From: Gammaproteobacteria bacterium | GTDB taxonomy: Bacteria; Pseudomonadota; Gammaproteobacteria; Nitrococcales; Nitrococcaceae | Length of the DNA stretch: 64,000 nucleotides | Direction: 5' to 3' | NCBI GenBank assembly: GCA_030433275.1 | Contig: JAUILK010000004.1 | Location: 1-64,000 of the forward strand | Part shown: positions 1 to 8,734 of the stretch, piece after piece | How positions within the stretch are numbered: position 1 is the first letter of the stretch | How the letters are laid out: each line of letters begins with the position of its first letter | Position numbers and translations under genes: made by a program | The notes under the pieces: generated by a model | What the model was told of the DNA's origin: nothing | What the model saw: only the letters and a program-made list of their open reading frames with translations | The model's database searches: none

Positions 1-52
1 TGCGCCGCTTCTTGGCCGCAAAACTCATCGAGCCAAAGCTGGTCTGCTTCAT
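1..52 (-). CDS. Transposase N-terminus, IS5-like, partial
   Basis: Read on the minus strand from an ATG at 50-52, the open frame gives MKQTSFGSMSFAAKKRR and runs out of the window. The MKQ-(T)SF start followed by a KK-R-R stretch resembles the opening of IS5-family DDE transposases, which continue into a conserved RREKFL-like motif that would lie just past the edge. An in-frame ATG at 83-85 is an alternative start. Only 17 residues are visible, so this is a fragment call and completeness cannot be judged. Confidence 0.4.
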   Translation of the reverse strand, partial: MKQTSFGSMSFAAKKRR

Positions 53-124
53 CGGTTCCGCCTGAATCACTGGCAATGCCGCCATTATACCGGCTGGGGC
101 AGTCGGGATTATTTCAGAGTCTCC
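1..124 (-). mobile_element. Right-hand fragment of an IS5-family-like insertion sequence, cut by the window edge
   Basis: The first 124 bases look like the 5' end of an insertion sequence reading leftward out of the window. A transposase-like start lies at 50-52. Ahead of it, on the minus strand, the sequence from about 124 begins GGGAGACTCTGAAATAATCC, which resembles an IS5-type terminal inverted repeat. It abuts CTAG (125-128), a target type favoured by the family. The other end is outside the window, so neither the paired repeat nor the target duplication can be seen. The family assignment rests on a short stretch and is moderate at best. Confidence 0.45.
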
Positions 125-130
125 CTAGGT

Positions 131-435
131 CGCGCGATTTCGGCCACATCGGGCGCAAGTACGGCCGTACCCGATTTTTCCAATAGTCGACGCGCTGCTC
201 GGCCGGGCCTTTCGTACGGGCGTTAAGTGTTTTTGCGGCCGCATTGCACCGCGCGCCAATATCCAGTCGCGATTACACCCTTAATAGATGTCAAAATAGC
301 TGATCGTGCGATGCGTGAACAAAGGAATGTATCTTTTGATGCATGTCCATGTGTTGGGTACGCTCTCAAAACGGAGCGTGGACGAGCAATGCAATAGGCA
401 GGGAGCCGAAGTATAGTCGCTAGAGTCGGTTGGTG
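131..435. other. Intergenic region upstream of oxyR
   Basis: About 300 bases separate the insertion-sequence end from oxyR. I see no convincing gene on either strand. The one long minus-strand frame here runs into oxyR and has no recognisable protein. The stretch must hold the oxyR promoter, but no clear -35/-10 pair stands out. Confidence 0.4.
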
Positions 436-1383
436 ATGGTACAGATCAATCTCCGAGACCTCCGCTATCTGGTTGCCGTGGCGAATCATCGCCACTTCGG
501 CCGTGCTGCCGCGGCTTGCTACGTATCGCAGCCGACGCTCAGTACCCAGATCAAAAAACTAGAGCAGCAGCTTGGCGTTCAGCTCATCGAGCGTAACAGC
601 AAGCAAGTCATGTTGACTCAGGCCGGCAAAATGATCGCCGAGCGGGCCCATCGTGTGCTCAACGAAGTAGCGGATATCGTCGATGCAGCCCGCGCCGCCG
701 GTGACCCGATGGCCGGGGAACTGCGTCTTGGCCTGATTCCTACGATCGGTCCTTATCTGTTGCCGCACCTGATTCCGGTCCTGCAGGATGTGTGTCCACG
801 GCTCAAGCCGCTGCTCTACGAGGAACAAACCCAGGTGCTGGTGAATCGGCTGCGCCGAGGTGAGCTCGATGCTGCCCTGATGGCCGTTCCGGTCAACGAA
901 CCAAGGCTGGGTTTTACCTCCCTCTTCCATGAGCCCTTTTATTTGGCGCTGCCCGCGGGGCATTGGCTGACGCGGGGCCAGCACATCGAACTCGGCGACC
1001 TAGAGGGGGAACGCATCCTTTTGTTGGAGGAGGGCCATTGTCTGCGCGACCAGGCGCTGGATGTTTGTGATTTAGCGGGAGCGAGCGACATCGCGGAGTT
1101 CCACGCGACCAGCCTGGAGACTTTGCGGCAAATGGTGGCCTTGAGTGCCGGTGTGACCTTGTTGCCGGCGCTGGCCGCGGCGGCCAACGCCGCCGTTCCC
1201 AATCATGCGGCGATCGAGTTGCGGCCTTTCCGGGAACCCGTGCCACGGCGGGAAATGGCGCTCTACTGGCGCAAAGGGGCGGCCCGGGAGCCGGCTCTGC
1301 ACGCGTTGGCCGACCTCGTTCGGAATTTGAGCGTGGTGCGCGCCTTGCGTGAGCCGGAGCAGCCGAACCACAGCGCGGCCTGA
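436..1383 (+). CDS. oxyR: OxyR, peroxide-sensing LysR-family regulator
   Basis: A 315-residue LysR-type transcription factor that senses hydrogen peroxide by disulfide formation. The N-terminal winged helix-turn-helix contains NHRHFGRAAAACYVSQPTLS followed by the linker helix. The C-terminal sensor domain has the OxyR signature EEGHCLRDQALDVC, with redox cysteines at about 202 and 211, nine residues apart as in E. coli (C199/C208). It is followed by ATSLETLRQMV and GVTLLPALA, also typical of OxyR. TTG (430) and GTG (433) codons precede the ATG at 436 in frame; ATG is preferred because the family usually begins a few residues before the NLRDLRYL helix. uvrD follows on the same strand, and the two may be cotranscribed. 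The known role is activation of catalase, peroxiredoxin and iron-control genes. Confidence 0.93.
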   Translation: MVQINLRDLRYLVAVANHRHFGRAAAACYVSQPTLSTQIKKLEQQLGVQLIERNSKQVMLTQAGKMIAERAHRVLNEVADIVDAARAAGDPMAGELRLGLIPTIGPYLLPHLIPVLQDVCPRLKPLLYEEQTQVLVNRLRRGELDAALMAVPVNEPRLGFTSLFHEPFYLALPAGHWLTRGQHIELGDLEGERILLLEEGHCLRDQALDVCDLAGASDIAEFHATSLETLRQMVALSAGVTLLPALAAAANAAVPNHAAIELRPFREPVPRREMALYWRKGAAREPALHALADLVRNLSVVRALREPEQPNHSAA

Positions 1384-1441
1384 CCGATGCGGCACTCCTG
1401 CCGCGTATAAGACATCGGCAACCGAATGGAATCAAGCAATT

Positions 1442-3616
1442 GTGGATAGCTCCAATCTTATCGACTCCTTGAATGCGGCCCAGCGTGAAGCCGTGACCGT
1501 ACCGTGTGGCCGGACATTGATTCTAGCCGGCGCCGGCAGTGGTAAAACCCGGGTACTCACGCATCGGGCGGCCTGGTTGCTGCAAGTGGAAGGGGCCTCT
1601 GCTTATTCCATCCTTGCAGTGACCTTTACCAACAAGGCGGCCGCGGAGATGCGCGGGCGGATTGCCGGGCTCGTGGGTGTTGTCGCCGGAGGTATGTGGA
1701 TCGGGACTTTCCATGGCCTGGCCCATCGACTGCTGCGACTGCACTGGCGGGAGGCCGGGTTGCCGCAGCATTTCCAGATTCTGGATGCTGAGGATCAACG
1801 CCGCCTCATCCGCCGCACACTGCGTAATCTTGAGATCGATGAGAGCCGCTGGCCGCCTCGCCAGATCCAGGGGTTTATCAATGCCCGGAAGGACGAAGGC
1901 CGCCGACCCGAGGCGCTTGAGCCGCATGATGCGTATAGCGAGCAGATGCGGCAGCTCTACCGAGCTTACGAGGAGGCCTGCCGAGCTGGTGGCGGGTTGG
2001 TGGATTTTGCCGAACTGCTACTGCGCTGCTATGAGCTGCTGTGCAGCCAGCCCACGTTGCTCAAGCACTATCGGCGCCGTTTTCGGCACATCTTGGTCGA
2101 CGAATTTCAGGATACCAACCGAATTCAATACGATTGGCTGCGTTTGCTGGTGGATTCTGAAAGCGATGTTTTCATCGTCGGCGACGACGATCAGTCCATT
2201 TATGGTTGGCGTGGGGCGCGGGTGGAGAACATGCAGCGGTTGCAGCACGATGAGGCGGGTACGCGGGTGCTGCGCCTGGAGCAAAATTATCGATCCACAC
2301 GCACCATCCTAGCGGCCGCCAACGCGCTGATTGCCCGCAACAGCAGCCGCTTGGGTAAGCACCTATGGACCGATGGGGCCGCGGGCGAGCCCATCGCGGT
2401 TTATGCCGCCTTCAGCGAGCAGGATGAGGCGCGCTTTGTTGTCGAGCGTATTCGTAGTCTGATCGAATCCGAAGGTTACGCACGCAGCGATTGCGCGATT
2501 CTATACCGCTCGAATGCCCAATCGCGTGCCTTCGAAGAGGCATTGTTCGGTCGCGAGATTCCCTATCGGGTCTACGGAGGACTGCGGTTTTTCGAACGGG
2601 CCGAAATCAAGGACGCCCTGGCTTATCTGCGGCTGCTCGTGAACCGCAACGATGATGCCTCTTTTGAGCGGGTGATTAATACGCCACCGCGGGGTATCGG
2701 CACCAAAACCCTCGACGTGCTGCGCAGCCAAGCCCGCCAATGGCAAATGAGCCTTTGGCAGGCGGCGGGCGAGCTGCTGCGCGCCGGTGCGCTCCCTGGC
2801 CGGGCAGCGCGGGCCATCACGGCTTTTATCGAGCTGCTCGACCGCCTGGGTGGGTCGTTTGCCGATCCGGCGCTCGCGGGGCGGATCGAAACGGTATTGG
2901 CGCAGTGCGGATTGCACGAGCACTACGCGAAGGATCGCAGCGAGCGGGGATTGGACCGACGAGAGAACCTCGATGAGCTGATCAGCGCTGCTAGAACTTT
3001 CGAGCAAGTCCGCGAGGCGATCGATGACGAGGTGGATAGTTTGACGGCGTTCCTTGCGCACGCGGCGCTGGAGGCTGGCGAAGTTCAAGCCGGTGAGCAG
3101 GACGACGGTGTTCAGCTCATGACTCTGCATTCCGCGAAGGGTTTGGAATTTCCTGTGGTGTTTTTGGTGGGCTTGGAGGAGGGGTTGTTCCCTCATAAAA
3201 TGGCCTTGGATGAGCGGGGACGACTCGAGGAGGAGCGGCGGCTGTGTTATGTCGGGATCACCCGATCCCGGCAACGGCTTTTTTTGAGCTTCGCCGAGCG
3301 TCGCCGTCTGCACGGCCAGGATCAGTACGGAACGGCCTCACGGTTTCTCCTGGAACTTCCAACGGAACTGATGCAGGAAGTGCGCGCCCGATTCAGCGTT
3401 ACTCGGGCGCAGACCATGGTGCATGCCGCCGAGCCGGTGGCAACCTCCGACGCCGCATTCAGCCTGGGGCAGCGGGTCCGCCATGCAACCTTCGGTGACG
3501 GGGTCGTACTCGGTTGCGAGGGCAGCGGCCCAAGCACACGCGTGCAAGTGAATTTCGCGCACAGCGGCAGCAAATGGTTGGTAGTGGCTTACGCCAATCT
3601 CAAACCTTGCCCTTGA
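1442..3616 (+). CDS. uvrD: DNA helicase II, UvrD
   Basis: A 3'-to-5' superfamily 1 helicase of 724 residues acting in nucleotide excision repair and methyl-directed mismatch repair. Seen in order: Q-motif region NAAQREAV, Walker A GAGSGKT (about 30-36), motif Ia TFTNKAAAEM, motif II VDEFQDTN, motif III GDDDQSIYGWRGA, motif IV QNYRS, motif V TLHSAKGLEF and motif VI YVGITRS. The C-terminus has the UvrD tail LGQRVRHATFGDGVV, which in E. coli contacts RNA polymerase. Length and order match E. coli UvrD (720) closely. The open frame extends upstream into oxyR, but the GTG at 1442, giving VDSSNLIDSLNAAQREAV, aligns with the E. coli start MDVSYLLDSLNDKQREAV, so it is chosen. It lies 58 bases after oxyR. 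Confidence 0.95.
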   Translation: MDSSNLIDSLNAAQREAVTVPCGRTLILAGAGSGKTRVLTHRAAWLLQVEGASAYSILAVTFTNKAAAEMRGRIAGLVGVVAGGMWIGTFHGLAHRLLRLHWREAGLPQHFQILDAEDQRRLIRRTLRNLEIDESRWPPRQIQGFINARKDEGRRPEALEPHDAYSEQMRQLYRAYEEACRAGGGLVDFAELLLRCYELLCSQPTLLKHYRRRFRHILVDEFQDTNRIQYDWLRLLVDSESDVFIVGDDDQSIYGWRGARVENMQRLQHDEAGTRVLRLEQNYRSTRTILAAANALIARNSSRLGKHLWTDGAAGEPIAVYAAFSEQDEARFVVERIRSLIESEGYARSDCAILYRSNAQSRAFEEALFGREIPYRVYGGLRFFERAEIKDALAYLRLLVNRNDDASFERVINTPPRGIGTKTLDVLRSQARQWQMSLWQAAGELLRAGALPGRAARAITAFIELLDRLGGSFADPALAGRIETVLAQCGLHEHYAKDRSERGLDRRENLDELISAARTFEQVREAIDDEVDSLTAFLAHAALEAGEVQAGEQDDGVQLMTLHSAKGLEFPVVFLVGLEEGLFPHKMALDERGRLEEERRLCYVGITRSRQRLFLSFAERRRLHGQDQYGTASRFLLELPTELMQEVRARFSVTRAQTMVHAAEPVATSDAAFSLGQRVRHATFGDGVVLGCEGSGPSTRVQVNFAHSGSKWLVVAYANLKPCP

Positions 3617-3671
3617 GGCAGGGCGCTGCTAAGAGGTCTTGAGTGGGTTGGTGATTCTGCTCTCCTGAACC

Positions 3672-4055
3672 CTACCAACTCAGAATCTGCCACTGCACAG
3701 TCTGGGGAATCTCCTGTAAGGGATCCTCAAGTATCTCCCCGACCTGACCATCACCGTCAAGGTCATAAAACCAATATGGGAGCCCCCTCCGCGGGATCAC
3801 TTTAACGGCGTATACGCGGCCGCCGGCGCTGTATTCATGGAACTCTGCCCCGCCGCGACGGGTGATGGTAACCCCCGGCTCGATTGCCGCGCCTTTGGTC
3901 AGCTCTTGCGGTGGCGGAGGCGGAACGATGTGGGGCGTCTGTGGTGGCGAACTCTGCGTCATCGCAGTCCCGGAGTTATCGGCGGCCATAACGGCGCCGC
4001 CACTGCTGAGCAAGGCAATTACAGCGGCGACGATGAAAACGCGGGCCTGATACAT
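3672..4055 (-). CDS. DUF2782 family exported protein
   Basis: A 127-residue protein with a clear Sec signal peptide (MYQARVFIVAAVIALLSSGG, cleavage probably after AVMA), then a proline-rich linker (PHIVPPPPPQ) and a compact C-terminal domain ending YWFYDLDGDGQVGEILEDPLQEIPQTVQWQIL in pieces. That layout matches the DUF2782 family, short periplasmic proteins often found beside polA in gammaproteobacteria, as here. Function is unknown. It is convergent with uvrD and lies 11 bases downstream of the LOG-family gene, so the two probably share a transcript. Confidence 0.75.
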   Translation of the reverse strand: MYQARVFIVAAVIALLSSGGAVMAADNSGTAMTQSSPPQTPHIVPPPPPQELTKGAAIEPGVTITRRGGAEFHEYSAGGRVYAVKVIPRRGLPYWFYDLDGDGQVGEILEDPLQEIPQTVQWQILSW

Positions 4056-4066
4056 AAGTTGGCTAC

Positions 4067-4876
4067 CTACAGGTCCAACAGGATTTCCTGTTCTGCATCG
4101 GAGGGCTCGAGGCCACGGTTTTCGTAGAAATCAAAAATAGCGTCTACGACTGCACTCGGCTCGTCGAGCACCTTGAACAAGGTCAAATCCTCCGGATCGA
4201 TCGTACCTTGGGCGACCAGTGTGTCGCGAAACCAGTCGATCAGTCCGTCCCAGAATGGCGCGTGGACGAGGATGATGGGAATGCGCCGAGTCTTACCAGT
4301 CTGAATCAAGGTAAGGATCTCCGCCAACTCGTCGAGCGTCCCGAAGCCACCCGGCAGCACGACGTAGGCCGAGGCGTATTTCACGAACATGACTTTGCGC
4401 GAGAAGAAGTGCCGGAAATTGAGTCCTATGTCCTGATAAGCGTTGCCGATTTGTTCCTGGGGTAACTGGATGTTCAATCCGATACTGGGCGATTTACCCG
4501 CGAAGGCGCCGCGGTTGGCGGCTTCCATGATGCCCGGGCCGCCGCCGCTGACCACGGAGAACCCCGCCTGTGACAGAGCATAGGCGATTTCCTCGGCGAG
4601 CTTGTACCATGGGTGGTCGGGTTTCGTGCGTGCCGAGCCGAACATGCTGACTGAGGGTTTGATTTGCGCCAGCCGTTCGAACCCTTCGACGAATTCGGCC
4701 ATGATCTGGAAGATCTTCCATGACTCCCGTGTCATTATGGAATCGTTGATCGGGAGACGTTCATGGTCGTTGAACTTATCGTGCCGTTTCATCGTGGCCA
4801 TCGCTCCGAATTTGCCGCTGCACCGCCCGGCAAGCGTAAAGTGTTCAATGTAACCCCGTACCCGCTTTTGTACCAT
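4067..4876 (-). CDS. LOG-family protein (TIGR00730 type), probable nucleotide 5'-monophosphate phosphoribohydrolase
   Basis: A Rossmann-fold protein of the lysine-decarboxylase-like (LOG) family. The diagnostic motifs are GGGPGIMEAANRGA in the middle and PGGFGTLDELAEILTLIQ after it. Characterised members cleave nucleotide monophosphates to free base and ribose 5-phosphate, and in plants activate cytokinins. Many database entries call them lysine decarboxylases, which is not supported. With the ATG at 4874-4876 it has 269 residues; in-frame ATGs at 4801 and 4792 (MATMKRHDKF, MKRHDKF) would give a start closer to common homologues and have a GGAG just ahead, so the first 25-28 residues are uncertain. 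It diverges from polA and lies upstream of the DUF2782 gene. Confidence 0.8.
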   Translation of the reverse strand: MVQKRVRGYIEHFTLAGRCSGKFGAMATMKRHDKFNDHERLPINDSIMTRESWKIFQIMAEFVEGFERLAQIKPSVSMFGSARTKPDHPWYKLAEEIAYALSQAGFSVVSGGGPGIMEAANRGAFAGKSPSIGLNIQLPQEQIGNAYQDIGLNFRHFFSRKVMFVKYASAYVVLPGGFGTLDELAEILTLIQTGKTRRIPIILVHAPFWDGLIDWFRDTLVAQGTIDPEDLTLFKVLDEPSAVVDAIFDFYENRGLEPSDAEQEILLDL

Positions 4877-5013
4877 AAATAGCGCCTCAGCCCGCTATCC
4901 ATGGTCGTTGGAGGCCGCGCACGGGCGTTGAGGTTGGTGTTATGATCATCCTCCCGGCGGGCCCAGTCCCCGGGGTTTCAGTGGGTGTAACCTTGAGGAC
5001 CGATTGCGTCGTA

Positions 5014-7710
5014 ATGAGCGAGCAATGCCCCCCGCTAATCTTGGTGGACGGCTCGTCCTATCTGTACCGTGCCTATCATGCCTTGCCGCCGTTGACCACC
5101 CCCGCCGGCGTGCCGACCGGGGCGATATACGGCGTAGTGAATATGCTGCGCAAGTTGCTCGCCGAGTACGACACGGCATACTTCGGCGTGGTATTTGACG
5201 CCAAGGGCAAAACCTTTCGTGACGAGCTTTTCGAAGCCTATAAGGCCAACCGGGCGCCCATGCCGGATGAACTGCGCGTGCAGCTCGAGCCGCTCAAGCA
5301 GATCGTTTGTGCCTTGGGATTACCGCTGATCGAGATCGCAGGGGTGGAGGCCGACGATGTCATAGGCACGCTTGCGGTACGCGCCAGCGCGGCTGGGCTG
5401 CGCACCATAATCGCAACGGGCGACAAGGATATGGCCCAGATCGTCAACGACGATGTGGTGTTACTTAACACCATGTCCGGGACGTGGCTCGATACGGCCG
5501 CGGTGCGGGACAAATTCGGCGTGCCACCCGAGCGGATGGTCGACTATCTGGCGTTGGTAGGGGATACCGTCGATAACATTCCCGGCGTGCCAAGAGTGGG
5601 TCCCAAGACTGCGGCCAAGTGGCTTGGACATTATGGCTCGCTGGATGCCCTGCTGGAGCGTGTCGATGAAATCAAGGGCAAAGTCGGGGAGAGCCTGCGC
5701 GAGCATACCGAGCAGCTCGCGCTGTCGCGGAAGCTCGCGACCATTCGCTGCGATTTGGATCTGAACCTGGACCCAAAGGCTATGCGGCTTCGGGCGCCGG
5801 ATGTTGAGACTTTGGCGCAGCTCTATCGGCATCATGCATTCAGCAGCTGGCTCTCCCAGCTCAGTGACGAGTATCCTGGTGCCGGCGACCCGCAGCAGGC
5901 CGCCGTCCACTATGAAACCGTGGTTGAGGAGGCCGGCCTGCAGCAATGGTTGCAGCGTCTGGCATGCGCCGAAGTGTTCGCTTTCGATCTGGAGACAACC
6001 AGCCTGAATTATATGGATGCGGAGATCGTAGGCGTTTCCTTCGCGGTGGAGCCGGCGCATGCCGCCTATGTACCGGTGGCGCACACCGGAGCCGAAGTCC
6101 CCCCACAGCTTGAGCGCCGGCACGTTCTGGAGCAGTTTAGGCCATTGTTGGAGGACCCACATCGCGCCAAGCTGGGCCAGAATCTGAAATACGACATGAG
6201 CGTATTGGCGCATTATGGTATTGAGCTGCGTGGGGTACGTTTCGATACGATGCTCGAGTCTTACATGCTTGATTCCACCGCGACCCGGCACGACATGGAC
6301 TCGCTTGCGCTCAAATATCTGGGCCACCGGACCATCAAATTCGAGGACGTGGCTGGCAAAGGCGCCAAGCAGCTTACCTTCGATCAGGTGGCAATCGAGC
6401 GTGCCACCGAGTATGCGGCGGAAGACGCCGATATTACCCTGCGTTTGCACCAGGCGCTCTATCCGCGGTTGCGGCAGTTACCGGGGCCCGAGCGAGTCTT
6501 CCATACCATCGAAATGCCTCTGCTTCCCGTTCTCTCGCGCATGGAGCGTACCGGCGTGCTGGTAAGTCGCGAGCTTCTCGCCGCGCAGAGCACGGAGCTC
6601 GCGCAGCGCTTGGTCGAGATCGAGACTGCGGTACACCGTGCGGCGGGTTGCGAGTTCAACCTCAGCTCACCCAAGCAGATCCAGGCCATACTCTATGATC
6701 GGCAGGGGTTGCCGGTGCTGGCCAAGACGCCCAAAGGGGCACCCTCCACGGCCGAGCCGGTGCTTCAGGAACTTGCCGTGACGTACCCGCTGCCGCGAAT
6801 GATCCTCGAGCATCGGGCGCTCGCGAAGCTCAAATCGACCTACACAGACAAACTGCCGTTGTTGATCCATCCCCGCACCGGACGTGTGCACACCTCCTAT
6901 CAGCAGGCGGTGGCCGCTACCGGGCGGTTGTCGTCCTCCGACCCCAACCTGCAGAATATTCCGGTGCGCTCCACGGAAGGGCGGCGCATCCGGCGGGGGT
7001 TCATCGCGCGGCAAGGCTATCGGCTGCTGGCGGCGGATTACTCGCAGGTGGAGCTGCGCATCATGGCCCATTTCTCGGGCGACGAAGGCCTGCGCCGTGC
7101 CTTTGCCGCAGGCGAGGACATTCACAGGGCCACCGCCGCCGAGGTTTTTGCAACCACATTGGAGCAGGTCACTGCTGAACAACGGCGTGCTGCGAAGGCC
7201 ATCAATTTCGGTCTGATCTATGGCATGTCCGCCTACGGCCTGGCGCGTCAGCTCGGCATTGAGCGCGATGCGGCGCAGCATTACGTAGACCGTTATTTCG
7301 AACGCTATCCGGGCGTCAAGGCTTTTATGGAACGCACTCGACACGAAGCGCGCGAGCGCCAGTATGTGGAGACGATTTTCGGCCGGCGCCTCTATCTCCC
7401 GGAAATCAACACGAGCAACCTGCAACGTCGGCAGGCTGCTGAGCGCACCGCCATCAACGCCCCCATGCAGGGCAGTGCGGCCGATATCATCAAACGGGCG
7501 ATGATTCGGGTGGATCAGTGGCTGCAGAGCGAATGCGAGGACGTATTTATGGTACTTCAGGTGCACGATGAGCTGGTATTCGAGGTGCCGGCGCCCGATG
7601 TGCAGTCCGTGGCTGAACGCATCCGTGCGTTCATGGTCGGCGCGGTGGAGCTCAGCGTGCCGTTGACCGTCGAAGCCGGTTGGGGGAAGAACTGGGAAGA
7701 AGCCCACTGA
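5014..7710 (+). CDS. polA: DNA polymerase I
   Basis: An 898-residue repair and Okazaki-processing polymerase with all three activities. The N-terminal 5' nuclease opens with LILVDGSSYLYRAYHALPPLTTPAG and carries EADDVIGTLA, ATGDKDMAQ and GDTVDNIPGVPRVGPKTAAKWL. The 3'-5' proofreading domain keeps its acidic residues (FAFDLETTSLNYMDAEIVG, GQNLKYDMSVL, YAAEDADITLRLH), so proofreading is predicted to be active. The polymerase domain has DYSQVELRIMAHFSGD, RRAAKAINFGLIYGMS (O-helix) and VHDELVFEVP. The open frame extends 24 codons upstream, but ATG 5014 directly precedes the conserved start. It is followed by a structured non-coding gap and then engB on the other strand, the same layout as polA-spf-yihA in E. 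coli. Confidence 0.97.
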   Translation: MSEQCPPLILVDGSSYLYRAYHALPPLTTPAGVPTGAIYGVVNMLRKLLAEYDTAYFGVVFDAKGKTFRDELFEAYKANRAPMPDELRVQLEPLKQIVCALGLPLIEIAGVEADDVIGTLAVRASAAGLRTIIATGDKDMAQIVNDDVVLLNTMSGTWLDTAAVRDKFGVPPERMVDYLALVGDTVDNIPGVPRVGPKTAAKWLGHYGSLDALLERVDEIKGKVGESLREHTEQLALSRKLATIRCDLDLNLDPKAMRLRAPDVETLAQLYRHHAFSSWLSQLSDEYPGAGDPQQAAVHYETVVEEAGLQQWLQRLACAEVFAFDLETTSLNYMDAEIVGVSFAVEPAHAAYVPVAHTGAEVPPQLERRHVLEQFRPLLEDPHRAKLGQNLKYDMSVLAHYGIELRGVRFDTMLESYMLDSTATRHDMDSLALKYLGHRTIKFEDVAGKGAKQLTFDQVAIERATEYAAEDADITLRLHQALYPRLRQLPGPERVFHTIEMPLLPVLSRMERTGVLVSRELLAAQSTELAQRLVEIETAVHRAAGCEFNLSSPKQIQAILYDRQGLPVLAKTPKGAPSTAEPVLQELAVTYPLPRMILEHRALAKLKSTYTDKLPLLIHPRTGRVHTSYQQAVAATGRLSSSDPNLQNIPVRSTEGRRIRRGFIARQGYRLLAADYSQVELRIMAHFSGDEGLRRAFAAGEDIHRATAAEVFATTLEQVTAEQRRAAKAINFGLIYGMSAYGLARQLGIERDAAQHYVDRYFERYPGVKAFMERTRHEARERQYVETIFGRRLYLPEINTSNLQRRQAAERTAINAPMQGSAADIIKRAMIRVDQWLQSECEDVFMVLQVHDELVFEVPAPDVQSVAERIRAFMVGAVELSVPLTVEAGWGKNWEEAH

Positions 7711-7791
7711 CTGCCACTGATAAAAATGAGTCTTGCGCTGAGCTGCGTTGTCACACGAATGAGTTGGATAAATTCTCGGCCGTCGGCGAGT

Positions 7792-7818
7792 GAACTTTTC
7801 TAAATGTTCCCTGTCATT
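7792..7818 (+). promoter_or_regulatory. Candidate sigma-E/AlgU-like promoter for the RNA between polA and engB
   Basis: GAACTT at 7792-7797 matches the -35 consensus of the RpoE/AlgU (extracytoplasmic function) class. Sixteen bases later, TCATT at 7814-7818 is a partial match to the -10 (TCTGA/TCTAA). Transcription would begin near 7824-7826, just ahead of the first hairpin. A sigma-70-like TACATA overlaps at 7818-7823 without a good -35 box, so the promoter class is not settled. Confidence 0.4.
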
Positions 7819-7824
7819 ACATAT

Positions 7825-7953
7825 AGCGCCAGTGCCCGGCGCGGCCCGCTAATCCCTCCTCTTTGCAGCGGGCCAATAGCCTGGCCTTGCCCCCAAGGCC
7901 AGGTGTTTTGCCCCGGGAGACCACCCCCCATGGTTCCCGGGGCCTTTTCTTGC
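7825..7953 (+). ncRNA. Candidate small regulatory RNA at the spf/ErsA locus (polA-engB gap)
   Basis: Three consecutive hairpins fill the gap. Hairpin 1 pairs GGCCCGCT (7843-7850) with AGCGGGCC (7867-7874) around a 16-base loop holding CCCTCCTCTTT, which is complementary to Shine-Dalgarno sequences. Hairpin 2 pairs CCTGGCCTTG (7880-7889) with CAAGGCCAGG (7894-7903) around CCCC. Hairpin 3 pairs CCCCGGGA (7911-7918) with TCCCGGGG (7935-7942), with inner CCA/TGG pairs, then CCTTTTCTT, a rho-independent terminator. E. coli Spot 42 (spf) and Pseudomonas ErsA occupy this same position, downstream of and co-directional with polA and facing engB. ErsA is transcribed by an AlgU-class sigma factor. That this is a small RNA, and its ends, are inferred from structure and synteny; there is no transcript evidence. 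Confidence 0.6.
7911..7950 (+). terminator. Rho-independent terminator after polA / the small RNA candidate
   Basis: A perfect 8-bp GC-rich stem (CCCCGGGA / TCCCGGGG), extended by CCA/TGG, with a C-rich loop, is followed by CCTTTTCTT on the plus strand. It would end the candidate small RNA and any polA read-through. engB, on the other strand, ends 33 bases further on. Confidence 0.65.
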
Positions 7954-7982
7954 CCACTTCCCCGGCAGCGCCTTGTTTCGTG

Positions 7983-8663
7983 TTAAGAACCCGGCTGCTT
8001 GGCTGCGGTTTCCAGCAGCAGCCACGTGTCGAGCTTACCGTGGGCCGTTTCGATGCCCCGCGCTCGCAGTGCGGAGAATAGCTGAACACTGGTATCGGGG
8101 TGATCCCGTGCCAGATGTTCCTCGGTGTACCGCAGGGCTTGTGCCGCCGGTCCCTGTTTGAGCTTGTCAGCTTTGGTCAATAGCACGTGCACCGGTAAAC
8201 CCACCGCTCCACACCAAGCGAGCAGCTGTTGGTCGAGGGCGGTCAGCGGGTGCCGAACGTCCATGATCAGCATCAATCCGCGCAGGGATCGCCGCTGCTG
8301 CAAATACTCCGGCAGTGCCCGCTGCCAGTGGGCGCGAATCGCCTGCGGTAGTTTAGCGAAGCCATAGCCCGGCAAATCGATTAGATAACGTTGGTCACTA
8401 ACCGGGAAGACGTTAATTTGCTGTGTTCGACCGGGTGTTTTGCTGGTGCGGGCCAGCGCTTTTTGTCCGGTGAGGGCGTTAATGGCACTCGATTTCCCGG
8501 CATTGGAGCGCCCCGCAAAGGCGACCTCGCGGCCAGTGTCCGGGGGAAGGTGGCGCAGATCCGGTGCGCCGAGCAGGAATCGGGCCTTGCGGTAAATTGC
8601 GTTCATCCGCTTTACTCGCTGCGCGGGAAGCGCGTTCGGGAGCTGGCTGGTGTCGTCTAGCAT
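7983..8663 (-). CDS. engB: EngB/YihA (YsxC), ribosome-assembly GTPase
   Basis: A small GTPase needed for maturation of the large ribosomal subunit. All G motifs are present: G1 [10 protein letters not shown]2 [11 protein letters not shown]3 DLPGYG and G4 TKADKL, with a late SALRARGIE near the G5 position. DIRHP is present as DVRHPL. From the ATG at 8661-8663 ([17 protein letters not shown]) it has 226 residues. The ATG at 8604-8606 ([22 protein letters not shown]) would give 207, nearer the family's usual length, so the first 19 residues are doubtful. It is divergent from cytochrome c4 and faces polA, the common gammaproteobacterial order. Confidence 0.93.
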   Translation of the reverse strand: MLDDTSQLPNALPAQRVKRMNAIYRKARFLLGAPDLRHLPPDTGREVAFAGRSNAGKSSAINALTGQKALARTSKTPGRTQQINVFPVSDQRYLIDLPGYGFAKLPQAIRAHWQRALPEYLQQRRSLRGLMLIMDVRHPLTALDQQLLAWCGAVGLPVHVLLTKADKLKQGPAAQALRYTEEHLARDHPDTSVQLFSALRARGIETAHGKLDTWLLLETAAKQPGS

Positions 8664-8705
8664 GGATTTTGGGGGATAATGCCGGCGTCGTCTATGGTAG
8701 AGAAA

Positions 8706-8734
8706 TTGACCGTTTCGGCGACCGCTGATATAAA
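8706..8734 (+). promoter_or_regulatory. Sigma-70 promoter for cytochrome c4
   Basis: TTGACC (8706-8711), a 17-base spacer, then TATAAA (8729-8734): five of six matches at each box with ideal spacing. It lies about 85 bases ahead of the cytochrome c4 start codon and in the divergent gap with engB. Confidence 0.65.

Noticed and set aside
914-1435. Long minus-strand open frames inside oxyR
   Set aside because: They overlap an unmistakable oxyR, are Arg/Pro-rich and have no motif; typical of GC-rich antisense shadows.
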